From NCBI GenBank assembly GCA_030630315.1, contig DAOVNI010000058.1, positions 1 through 8,036 on the forward strand: a stretch of 8,036 nt of DNA. Reading direction: 5' to 3'. Below are positions 1 through 4,803 of the stretch, piece after piece. This stretch comes from Phycisphaerae bacterium. Lineage in GTDB: Bacteria; Planctomycetota; Phycisphaerae; Sedimentisphaerales; Anaerobacaceae. A model generated the notes under the pieces. The model was not told the DNA's origin, ran no database searches, and saw nothing but the letters and a program-made list of their open reading frames with translations. The stretch's first letter is position 1, and every line of letters begins with the position of its first letter. The position numbers and the translations under genes were made by a program.

Positions 1-502
1 TACCAAAGTATGCAAGGGTTAATCTTTCTGGCTTCTCTGGCAATGAGTTTTTTAAGTTTTCTGCAATCTCGTTGCAAAGACATCCGCCAGCGGATAGAAG
101 ATAAACTTCGATATTGCCGGGAGCCGAAGAGCTTCTGGTTTTACCGACTGGTTATTGCGTTGCGTGACTCATTGTCTAATCGGGCCAAGATGAGTCTGTC
201 AGCGTGGTGCAGGCCGCCACCCTGAGATGTCCACACATTGGGGGGCATTTACAGTACTTTCAGAGGTAAGAGCATTACGGCGTTAGTGCGCGCCAATTTG
301 ATGAAAGAAGTCTCGTCAGTCTCAGTACGGATGGTTTTTATCGATAGATAGGGAATTTTTTAACCTGCCTGAGCAACAATATGCATCAGAATGACACAAC
401 TTGCTCAAAAGTCATCGTTTACGGCCAAAGCCCCCTCAAAAATGGGGCATCACGAGGAAGAGTTCTTTTGACAAATGCGGCATTGTCTAATATAATAAGG
501 TT
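1..502. other. Intergenic stretch without a supported gene
   Basis: I see no gene I can defend here. An open frame at 10-225 on the plus strand starts with a hydrophobic stretch, but it has no ribosome binding site, no recognisable motif and an arginine- and serine-rich tail unlike a real protein. On the minus strand, bases 1 to about 115 read openly toward the left edge in one frame (it contains the peptide LPEKPERLTLAYFG), so the edge of a gene lying outside the window, or a decayed gene, is possible. A weak hairpin (GCCCC at 430-434 with GGGGC at 444-448) precedes the promoter at 468-496. Confidence 0.5.
468..496 (+). promoter_or_regulatory. Perfect-consensus sigma-70 promoter (TTGACA-17-TATAAT)
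   Basis: TTGACA at 468-473 and TATAAT at 491-496 are separated by exactly 17 bases, so all twelve hexamer positions match the housekeeping sigma-70 consensus. The usual start point, seven bases after the -10 box, falls on or beside the A of the ATG at 503. The transcript of the nucleotidyltransferase gene should therefore be leaderless or nearly so. There is no Shine-Dalgarno sequence before the ATG, which fits. Confidence 0.85.
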
Positions 503-796
503 ATGATTTCGGAACAGGATAAAGCAATAATAACGGATATTGCCCGACGATATGGTGCCAGGGAAGTTCTGCTTTTGGGTTCAAGCGCTGACCCAAGCAG
601 AGAAGCAAATGATATTGACCTTGCTGTTGAAGGTATTGCGCCCGAGCGGTTCTTTAGCTTCTATGGAGACCTGCTTTTGGGTTTGTCCAAGCCTGTCGAC
701 CTGATAGACCCCCCGAATAATACAAAATTCAATAGATTAGTTTATCGGGAAGGAATCCGGGTGTATGGCCGAAAGGGTAACCTCAACTCGCAATAA
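503..796 (+). CDS. MNT-type minimal nucleotidyltransferase (antitoxin-like)
   Basis: This 97-residue protein has the core of the minimal nucleotidyltransferase (MNT, pol-beta superfamily) fold. The glycine-serine of the nucleotide-binding loop is at residues 26-27 (LLLGSS), the two metal-binding aspartates are D37 and D39 (NDIDLAVEG), and a likely third acidic residue is D66 (PVDLID), so the catalytic triad appears intact. In the family, such proteins are usually antitoxins that AMPylate a partner HEPN ribonuclease encoded just downstream. Here the next gene is a convergent sigma factor 7 bp away, so no complete partner exists; a 12-codon frame at 765-803 may be its remnant. The start is set by the promoter at 468-496 and is probably leaderless. 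The family assignment is firm; the antitoxin role is inferred. Confidence 0.85.
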   Translation: MISEQDKAIITDIARRYGAREVLLLGSSADPSREANDIDLAVEGIAPERFFSFYGDLLLGLSKPVDLIDPPNNTKFNRLVYREGIRVYGRKGNLNSQ

Positions 797-803
797 GCAA
801 TAA
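765..803 (+). pseudogene. Possible 5' remnant of the HEPN partner gene
   Basis: An ATG at 765, in the +1 frame relative to the nucleotidyltransferase and overlapping its end, opens a frame of 12 codons (MAERVTSTRNKQ) that stops at 801-803. A purine-rich GGGAAGGA stretch about ten bases upstream could serve as ribosome binding site. MNT genes commonly overlap the start of their HEPN partner in this way, so this could be what is left after the partner was lost when the sigma-factor block came to lie beside it. Twelve residues are too few to prove homology; chance is the main alternative. Confidence 0.25.
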
Positions 804-2525
804 TCAGCCGGTTAGTAATTCGAATTCTTCGCTGCTAAGGGATTGTCTTAGCTTTTGCAGAGCAATAAGTTCGATTTGTCGGACTCTTTCTTTGCTGAGG
901 TCCAGGTCTTCTCCGATTTGCTTCAGGGTCTTTGTCTTCTTTTTAATCGGCGGGCCGACCAGGCCGAAATGATTTAAGATTATATACTGCTCGCGTTCGT
1001 TAAGCTCATCCTTGATAACCTGCACGAGACTTCGGCGTGCACGTTCGATAGCTGCAAAATCTGCGGCTTCCGTGGTTCTTAAATAACGCTGGATGTTTGC
1101 CAATGAACCTACTTTTTTCCTGGTAAGCTCTGTACTTTTACCGGACACCTTCGCATATTCTTTGGCTATGTTCAATGAGGCATGCTTGCTGAATCGAATG
1201 CCCCTTGTATAATCGAATTCTTCGACCGCTTTGGTCAATGCGAAATTACCCTTGCTTACCAATTCGAGAAAATTAGGCCCACTGGTAGCGTGTTTGCCTG
1301 CAATGCTGACGACAAGTCGCAGATTTGCCTCGATTATCATTTTTTTTATTTTCTCGGCTTCGGCCAGGTAATTTTCTATCTCGTTTAGCCGAGCACCCGA
1401 GACACGAGCGGGTTTGATGCCCTCTCTGGTTATGCAAGCGAGGTATTTGAGGTAATTATATCTGCGGAACAGCTCGACTTCACGTTCACGATTCAGGACA
1501 GGGGTTTCCTTTAATTTCTGCAAGTATTCTGGCAGGAGATGCTCGCCGACTAATTCGAATGGTTCAAACTTTTTAGCAGAGACGGGCTTGTCCATCTTCA
1601 TTGGTTTTGCGAGGATTTTTTCTCCGGCGCCTTCCTGGAGAAATTCGTCGCTGGCGATGAATTCAATTTTTCTAACCAGAAGTGCTTTTGCCCTTCGTCG
1701 ATTTATAATGCGATATATCGAGCTTTTACTGCGCTTGAAGCGCCTCATCAACTCTCTGACGCCGGTGCCTTGTTTGAAGAGTTTGTAGAGTTCGGCGGCC
1801 TGGGCCGGGCTGATTACGCCGGGTGGCTCCTTAAAAATGGGCTTATCGGGGTTGGCCTTTTCGTAGCCAGCGATTGTGTACCTGACGGTTTCGTGGACCT
1901 TGCCGATTTGAGATGCTATCCGGTTTATAATCTGGTAGCGGCTCATTGTCGTTTTGGCCGTAAGCGCCCCGGCCTGTCTTATAATCAGTTGTTTTTGTTT
2001 GTTTGTCAGTCGCGTAAAGATTTTTGCTTTCGCAATGAGGTCTGGATTTGCCTTGATGAATTTATCGACGGCCGATTGTGAGAATCCGAAACGTTTTTTG
2101 CCGTCGTCAAAGATAAATTTTCGTGCAATCAGGCCACGTTTTCGCCAGCGATGAATTGTTTTTGTTGAAACGCCGAGGGCCTCTGCAAGCTCGTTAATAT
2201 TATAAACTTTTTCGTTTTGCTCAGTGACGGGGCGAGCAAGCCGGCCGCTTAGCCTGGAGATGAAAATCCGCAGGTCCTCGGCAAGCTCATCTCCTTTTAT
2301 GAGCTGCCGCTCGGCTGCGCCCTTAGGGTGAACCCCGCCCCTCGGAGGGGCGGGGTGAAAACCCGTGATACGAAAGCACACGAACTCAAAGGGATATTCC
2401 TTGTCCCTGTCGATAATCGCAAAGAGTTTTTCAACGGCGTCGAGCTGTTTTCGGCGCTGCTTCCGGGGCGTAAATCGAAGCTGCACCAACAATTGCGCTA
2501 AATCTTGATTCTTTATCTTTCGCAT
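804..2525 (-). CDS. Sigma-70 family RNA polymerase sigma factor with long HTH-rich N-terminus
   Basis: This 573-residue protein should direct RNA polymerase to a promoter set. The C-terminal half is sigma-70: a region 1.2-like segment (about 330-357, VLNREREVELFRRYN), region 2 (about 390-460, with ANLRLVVSIAGK and AVEEFDY) and region 4 (about 508-561, ending in the helix-turn-helix LSKERVRQIE). Region 3 looks shortened. The N-terminal half is not a standard sigma-70 part: it has a MerR-like helix-turn-helix at about 107-133 (INELAEALGVSTKTIHRWRK) and two further candidate DNA-binding helices at about 195-226 and 238-283. In region 2, the tryptophan pair used by housekeeping sigma factors in promoter melting (YATWWI) is replaced (KHASLNI), which argues for an alternative sigma factor. 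I chose the ATG at 2525; a GTG at 2555 also reads in frame but lies in a repeat-like sequence. Neither has a ribosome binding site. Residues 54-67 come from an in-frame palindrome. Confidence 0.88.
   Translation of the reverse strand: MRKIKNQDLAQLLVQLRFTPRKQRRKQLDAVEKLFAIIDRDKEYPFEFVCFRITGFHPAPPRGGVHPKGAAERQLIKGDELAEDLRIFISRLSGRLARPVTEQNEKVYNINELAEALGVSTKTIHRWRKRGLIARKFIFDDGKKRFGFSQSAVDKFIKANPDLIAKAKIFTRLTNKQKQLIIRQAGALTAKTTMSRYQIINRIASQIGKVHETVRYTIAGYEKANPDKPIFKEPPGVISPAQAAELYKLFKQGTGVRELMRRFKRSKSSIYRIINRRRAKALLVRKIEFIASDEFLQEGAGEKILAKPMKMDKPVSAKKFEPFELVGEHLLPEYLQKLKETPVLNREREVELFRRYNYLKYLACITREGIKPARVSGARLNEIENYLAEAEKIKKMIIEANLRLVVSIAGKHATSGPNFLELVSKGNFALTKAVEEFDYTRGIRFSKHASLNIAKEYAKVSGKSTELTRKKVGSLANIQRYLRTTEAADFAAIERARRSLVQVIKDELNEREQYIILNHFGLVGPPIKKKTKTLKQIGEDLDLSKERVRQIELIALQKLRQSLSSEEFELLTG
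2326..2364 (-). repeat. GC-rich palindrome inserted in frame in the sigma-factor gene
   Basis: Perfect 11-bp arms (2332-2342 and 2346-2356) enclose a three-base loop, and an outer 4-bp pair (GGGT at 2326-2329, ACCC at 2361-2364) extends the stem. It encodes the proline- and glycine-rich peptide HPAPPRGGVHP, unlike the charged, helical sequence on either side. It resembles a dispersed palindromic element tolerated inside a coding region, as described for the Rickettsia palindromic elements, though without any claim of homology to those. Confidence 0.75.
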
Positions 2526-2588
2526 AGTTAAATAGCCACAAAGACACGAAGGCACAAAGAAAGTTAAAAGTTAAAAAACAAATATAAC

Positions 2589-2733
2589 CAGGATTGGTGT
2601 CTTTGCGCCTTGGTGGCAGAACTTCTTGAATTTTGATTTGTCATTTTGCATTTTGCTTTTTAATTTTTGATTTTCCCTTATGACCAGGTGTCCATTTTAC
2701 CAGATTAGGCGAAAAAAAACAGCGTTTTTCAAC
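2589..2733 (+). repeat. Long direct repeat, copy 1 (left of hicBA)
   Basis: By hand alignment this copy matches 3493-3639 with about six substitutions and two single-base gaps. Landmarks shared by both are CTTTGCGCCTTGGTGGCAGA, CATTTTGCATTTTGC, CCAGGTGTCCATTTTA and a run of eight A before CAGCG. Copy 1 stops being similar right after TTTTTCAAC, so it lacks the last bases that complete a terminator-like hairpin in copy 2. Confidence 0.9.
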
Positions 2734-2856
2734 AAAAAGAAGAGTTTTTGCTTGCTTTTTCCTCTGTTTTGTGTTTATTATAAGACATTAGCAGCCGGGC
2801 TGCGATTTAGAGGTTACAGAGAGGATGCTTGCAGAGGATTTTTAAATAATACCAGC

Positions 2857-2885
2857 TTGACACTGTTCTGTTGTTCTTTTGAAAT
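2857..2885 (+). promoter_or_regulatory. Candidate hicBA promoter
   Basis: A perfect -35 box TTGACA (2857-2862) is followed after 17 bases by TGAAAT (2880-2885), which matches four of six -10 positions. Transcription would start near 2892, leaving a very short leader that begins at the ribosome binding site. A weaker alternative, TTGCTT (2752-2757) with TATTAT (2776-2781), lies further upstream. Confidence 0.4.
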
Positions 2886-2892
2886 TATGGTC

Positions 2893-2897
2893 AGAGG
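2893..2897 (+). promoter_or_regulatory. Ribosome binding site of hicB
   Basis: AGAGG lies seven bases before the ATG at 2905 and supports that start. Confidence 0.6.
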
Positions 2898-2904
2898 TTA
2901 AATT

Positions 2905-3156
2905 ATGAAAAAAGTTTTAGAGAAAAAAGTTTATCAATATACTGCTATTTTTGAGCCTGACATAGAAGTAGGAGGCTACACCGTTACCATTCCTTCTTTA
3001 CCTGGTTGTATCTCTGAAGGAGACAGCTTTGAGCAAGCTCTAAAAAATATCAAAGAAGCAGCCAGTTTATACTTAGAGGTGATGCGAACAAAGAAAGAGG
3101 AAATATTAAGAGAGGAAAAGGGAGTGATCATAGCCTCTGTTCAAGTAAAGGCTTAG
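2905..3156 (+). CDS. hicB: HicB-like antitoxin of a HicBA toxin-antitoxin pair
   Basis: This 83-residue protein carries the HicB core: a partial RNase H-like fold with GGYTVTIPSLPGCISEGD at residues 23-40, followed by the helix FEQALKNIKEAASLYLE (42-58). In the family this core binds HicA and masks its active site. The protein ends soon after the core and has neither a helix-turn-helix nor a ribbon-helix-helix domain, so it probably cannot bind its own operator by itself, unlike long HicB proteins. It precedes hicA by seven bases, the antitoxin-first order, which is the reverse of the E. coli hicAB arrangement. Its sequence is visibly more A+T-rich than the sigma-factor and ETF genes, and the pair is flanked by direct repeats, which suggests acquisition. 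Confidence 0.9.
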   Translation: MKKVLEKKVYQYTAIFEPDIEVGGYTVTIPSLPGCISEGDSFEQALKNIKEAASLYLEVMRTKKEEILREEKGVIIASVQVKA

Positions 3157-3163
3157 TCCCATT

Positions 3164-3388
3164 ATGCGTAAACTACCTGCCTTAAAACCAAGAGAAGTAG
3201 CTAAAGCTTTGGGAAAGGCGGGTTTTTCTTTTGTTCGCCAGAAAGGAAGCCATCGGATTTATCTAAAAGAAAATATCGCAGTAACAATCCCCTGGCATAA
3301 TAGAGATCTAAAAAAAGGGACATTGAGGCATATAATCAAACAAGCGGGTTTATCGACAAAAGAATTTTTGAAGCTGCACAAGGATTAA
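3164..3388 (+). CDS. hicA: HicA-like mRNA interferase toxin
   Basis: This 74-residue protein matches the HicA (YcfA-like) family, which has a double-stranded-RNA-binding fold and cleaves mRNA. The catalytic histidine motif is GSHRIYL, with H30, followed by VTIPWHNRDLKKGTLRHI and then IKQAGLSTKEFLKL (residues 40-71), the usual HicA ending. Length is normal and the active site looks intact, so the toxin is probably functional and needs the HicB protein encoded seven bases upstream. No Shine-Dalgarno sequence precedes its ATG, so it is probably translated by coupling to hicB, which would keep toxin below antitoxin. No strong terminator follows; an A/T-rich stretch at 3389-3402 is the nearest candidate. 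Confidence 0.92.
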   Translation: MRKLPALKPREVAKALGKAGFSFVRQKGSHRIYLKENIAVTIPWHNRDLKKGTLRHIIKQAGLSTKEFLKLHKD

Positions 3389-3492
3389 AATAAAAAATTT
3401 TTGTAGGATAAGTCAAGCAAAGACAAGAAGTTACAAAAACCGTATTGACAGCACGCCATCTTACCAAATTGAGCGCAGAAAAGCAATACCGT

Positions 3493-3639
3493 CAGGCTTG
3501 GTGTCTTTGCGCCTTGGTGGCAGAACTTTTTGAATTTTTATTTGTCATTTTGCATTTTGCTTTTTAATTTTTGATTTTTCCCTTATTACCAGGTGTCCAT
3601 TTTAACAGATTAAGCGCAAAAAAAACAGCGTTTTTCAAC
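3493..3639 (+). repeat. Long direct repeat, copy 2 (right of hicBA)
   Basis: Same orientation as copy 1 at 2589-2733 and about 95 percent identical by eye. The two copies bracket hicBA and its promoter, so recombination between them would delete the toxin-antitoxin pair and leave one repeat. Its right end runs into the completed hairpin at 3627-3642. Confidence 0.9.
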
Positions 3640-3642
3640 GCT
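3618..3642 (-). terminator. Terminator-like hairpin at the end of repeat copy 2
   Basis: Read on the minus strand, AGCGTT, a GAAA tetraloop and AACGCT are followed by G and eight T. That is a short but well-formed intrinsic terminator, and it could back up the corrinoid-gene terminator. In repeat copy 1 the arm is broken (AACAAA instead of AACGCT), so the hairpin is missing there. Confidence 0.5.
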
Positions 3643-3647
3643 ATTTT

Positions 3648-3686
3648 GAGTTTTGCTGCAAGATATAAAAATATCTAACAAAACTC
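3648..3686. repeat. A+T-rich two-part inverted repeat
   Basis: Outer arms GAGTTTTG (3648-3655) and CAAAACTC (3679-3686) are perfect. Inside them, AGATAT (3661-3666) and ATATCT (3671-3676) pair around an AAAA loop, with a small asymmetric internal loop between the stems. Function unknown; it may be part of the transcription-stop cluster or the edge of a small mobile element. Confidence 0.6.
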
Positions 3687-3740
3687 TGTATATCACCTAA
3701 AATGATGAGATTCTTCGCTTTCGACTTCGCTCAACTCAGG

Positions 3741-3759
3741 CGTCGCCGTGCCGGCGACG
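3741..3759. repeat. GC-rich hairpin beside a TTCGACTTCGCTCAA motif
   Basis: Perfect 8-bp arms CGTCGCCG (3741-3748) and CGGCGACG (3752-3759) enclose a three-base loop. The adjoining TTCGACTTCGCTCAA at 3720-3734 resembles a short sequence I recognise as widely dispersed in bacterial intergenic DNA, so this may be one more dispersed repeat. Confidence 0.5.
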
Positions 3760-3769
3760 GCTAAACGAG

Positions 3770-3792
3770 AAAACCCCATGTAAAACATGGGG
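3770..3792 (-). terminator. Intrinsic terminator of the corrinoid-protein gene
   Basis: On the minus strand, CCCCATGT and ACATGGGG (3792-3785 and 3781-3774) form an 8-bp stem, followed by TTTTC. It lies 21 bases after the stop codon, as expected for a rho-independent terminator, and implies that the corrinoid gene is the last gene of its transcript. Confidence 0.75.
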
Positions 3793-3813
3793 CTGAATAT
3801 TTTTGAGAGGTTT

Positions 3814-4440
3814 TCAGGCGATGAGGGTTTTGGCCATATCGACGGCTGAAGCGGCATCGGGAGCATAACCGTCGGCACCAATCCTGTCGGCATAACCCTG
3901 GGTTACCGGTGCGCCGCCTATCATAACCCTGGCTGAAACGCCGGCCTCCTTCAGTGCCTTTACGGTTTTCTCTATACCGGGCATTGTTGTAGTCAAAAGC
4001 GCACTCATACCAATCAACTGAATGCCGGTGCTGCCGGCCTGCTCGACAAACTTTTCAGGCCCGACATCGACACCGAGGTCAATAACTTCAAAGCCCGCTC
4101 CTTTTAGCATCATTGCCACTAAATTTTTACCAATATCGTGCAAATCACCCTGCACGGTCCCTATCAGGAACTTTCCGACCGGCTTGACACCGGCCTTAGC
4201 AAGTTCCGGCTCAAGGATTTCCATCGCCATTTTCATTGCGCGGGCGGCGATAAGCACCTCAGGTATGTAAATCTCATTTTTTTTGAAGCGGCCCCCAACA
4301 ACGTCCATACCTGCAATTAAACCCTCTTCGAGAACACTTTTAGCCGCTGTTCCCTCATCAAGGGCTGCTCTGGTAATTTCCACCGCAGCATTCTGGTCAC
4401 CTTTAATAATTGTGTCAGCTAATGCTTTCAAATCTGCCAT
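3814..4440 (-). CDS. Corrinoid-binding methyl-carrier protein (MtbC/MtaC-like)
   Basis: This 208-residue protein carries a cobalamin as methyl carrier between a substrate-specific methyltransferase and an acceptor methyltransferase. Residues about 1-85 form the helical cap domain (ALDEGTAAKSVLEEGLIAGM and VGGRFKKNEIYIPEVLIAA); residues 90-208 are the B12-binding Rossmann domain. The cobalt-ligand motif DxHxxG is intact (GDLHDIG, with D99, H101 and G104), as are the later motifs GMSALLTTTM (144-153) and GGAPVT (175-180). Length is normal for the family. I prefer the ATG at 4440 to the one at 4446, because the ribosome binding site GAGGTG is seven bases from the former and only one from the latter. 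The gene has its own terminator and no methyltransferase or activating protein beside it, so the substrate (methylamine, methanol, methoxy compound or betaine) cannot be told. Confidence 0.93.
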   Translation of the reverse strand: MADLKALADTIIKGDQNAAVEITRAALDEGTAAKSVLEEGLIAGMDVVGGRFKKNEIYIPEVLIAARAMKMAMEILEPELAKAGVKPVGKFLIGTVQGDLHDIGKNLVAMMLKGAGFEVIDLGVDVGPEKFVEQAGSTGIQLIGMSALLTTTMPGIEKTVKALKEAGVSARVMIGGAPVTQGYADRIGADGYAPDAASAVDMAKTLIA

Positions 4441-4447
4441 TTCCATT

Positions 4448-4453
4448 CACCTC
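4448..4453 (-). promoter_or_regulatory. Ribosome binding site deciding the corrinoid-gene start
   Basis: GAGGTG on the minus strand is seven bases from the ATG at 4440 but only one base from the in-frame ATG at 4446, which favours the downstream start. It directly follows the hairpin at 4455-4494. Confidence 0.8.
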
Positions 4454-4454
4454 A

Positions 4455-4494
4455 ACCCCGTTAGAGACTTTTTCCTTCGGGTCTCTAACGGGGT
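4455..4494 (-). repeat. 14-bp perfect inverted repeat in the corrinoid-gene leader
   Basis: Arms ACCCCGTTAGAGAC (4455-4468) and GTCTCTAACGGGGT (4481-4494) are perfect, with a 12-base loop. On the minus-strand transcript the hairpin would end one base before the ribosome binding site, so it could affect translation initiation or mRNA stability. It is also the right size and form for a dispersed palindromic repeat. I see no cobalamin-riboswitch B12 box nearby. Confidence 0.8.
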
Positions 4495-4513
4495 CAACAA
4501 AATTATGTTGACC
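4492..4513. promoter_or_regulatory. Second palindrome, candidate operator
   Basis: GGTCAACA (4492-4499) and TGTTGACC (4506-4513) form perfect 8-bp arms around six A/T bases, the layout of a site for a dimeric regulator. Its left arm shares three bases with the preceding hairpin, so the two RNA structures would compete. On the minus strand it covers CATAAT (4507-4502), a possible -10 box, although no good -35 box lies upstream. Confidence 0.5.
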
Positions 4514-4650
4514 TGCTTACATTTAACTTTTTGACGATTAAAACCGCAATTAGACATTATTCCACAATCCAGAACAAGCGCTAAATAAAACTTTTTTACC
4601 GCAAAAGCAATTTTTGACGGAATAACAGCACAAAAGTAGATTTATCTCGT

Positions 4651-4679
4651 TTGACATATGCCAGATAGTGATATATATT
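4651..4679 (+). promoter_or_regulatory. Near-consensus promoter of the ETF operon
   Basis: TTGACA (4651-4656) and TATATT (4674-4679), 17 bases apart, match eleven of twelve sigma-70 consensus positions. The start would be near 4686, giving a leader of about 118 bases before the ATG at 4804. Confidence 0.7.
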
Positions 4680-4803
4680 GCCCATTTTATTATCTCGGTA
4701 CTTATTTGTTCTGCATAAGTAGTCTGGATGATAGGATAACTGTCGTTTTAAGTTTTTAGTGTTGATTTTGGGTTAATTCAAAACTAAATACGAGATACGA
4801 AAT

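Larger units (their letters stand above)
2526..2904. other. Repeat-rich intergenic region between the sigma-factor gene and hicB
   Basis: The first part (about 2531-2557) holds, read on the minus strand, GTGCCTTCGTGTCTTTGTGG, which looks like a dispersed repeat and contains the alternative GTG start of the sigma factor. It is followed by direct-repeat copy 1 (2589-2733). Part of copy 1 (GCGCCTTGGTGGCAG) is a degenerate inverse of the first element. A short hairpin (GCAGC 2791-2795, GCTGC 2799-2803) and the likely hicBA promoter come next. An open frame at 2680-2901 starts inside the repeat and has no protein-like features. Confidence 0.6.
3389..3813. other. Non-coding region with repeat and hairpin cluster
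   Basis: No gene is visible. In order it holds about 100 unassigned bases, direct-repeat copy 2 (3493-3639), a minus-strand terminator-like hairpin with an A run (3618-3642), an A+T-rich two-part hairpin (3648-3686), a hairpin of GC-rich arms (3741-3759) next to TTCGACTTCGCTCAA (3720-3734), and the terminator of the corrinoid gene (3770-3792). Confidence 0.7.
4447..4803. other. Divergent intergenic region between the corrinoid and ETF genes
   Basis: About 350 bases hold the corrinoid gene's ribosome binding site and two palindromes at the left, the ETF promoter (4651-4679), and a roughly 118-base ETF leader. The leader ends in ACTAAATACGAGATACGAAAT, which has an internal near-repeat (AAATACGAG, GATACGAAA). 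No strong minus-strand promoter was found. Confidence 0.6.

Noticed and set aside
10..225. Open frame of 71 codons on the plus strand with a hydrophobic start
   Set aside because: No ribosome binding site, no motif, and a composition unlike a real protein; it could at most be a decayed fragment.
170..491. Eleven-base direct repeat CATTGTCTAAT at 170-180 and 481-491
   Set aside because: Too short and isolated to separate from chance; the second copy partly coincides with the promoter spacer.
2605..2680. CATTTTGCATTTTGC repeats as a CRISPR or tandem array
   Set aside because: The units are short, contiguous and degenerate with no spacers; they are part of the long direct repeat.
2680..2901. 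Open frame of 73 codons upstream of hicB
   Set aside because: Begins inside the direct repeat, runs through low-complexity and promoter sequence, and has no protein-like pattern.
3445..3473. TTGACA at 3445-3450 as a promoter after hicA
   Set aside because: No acceptable -10 box at 16 to 18 bases and no gene downstream on that strand.
4447..4803. Cobalamin riboswitch before the corrinoid or ETF gene
   Set aside because: No B12-box-like sequence and no matching multi-stem layout in either direction.
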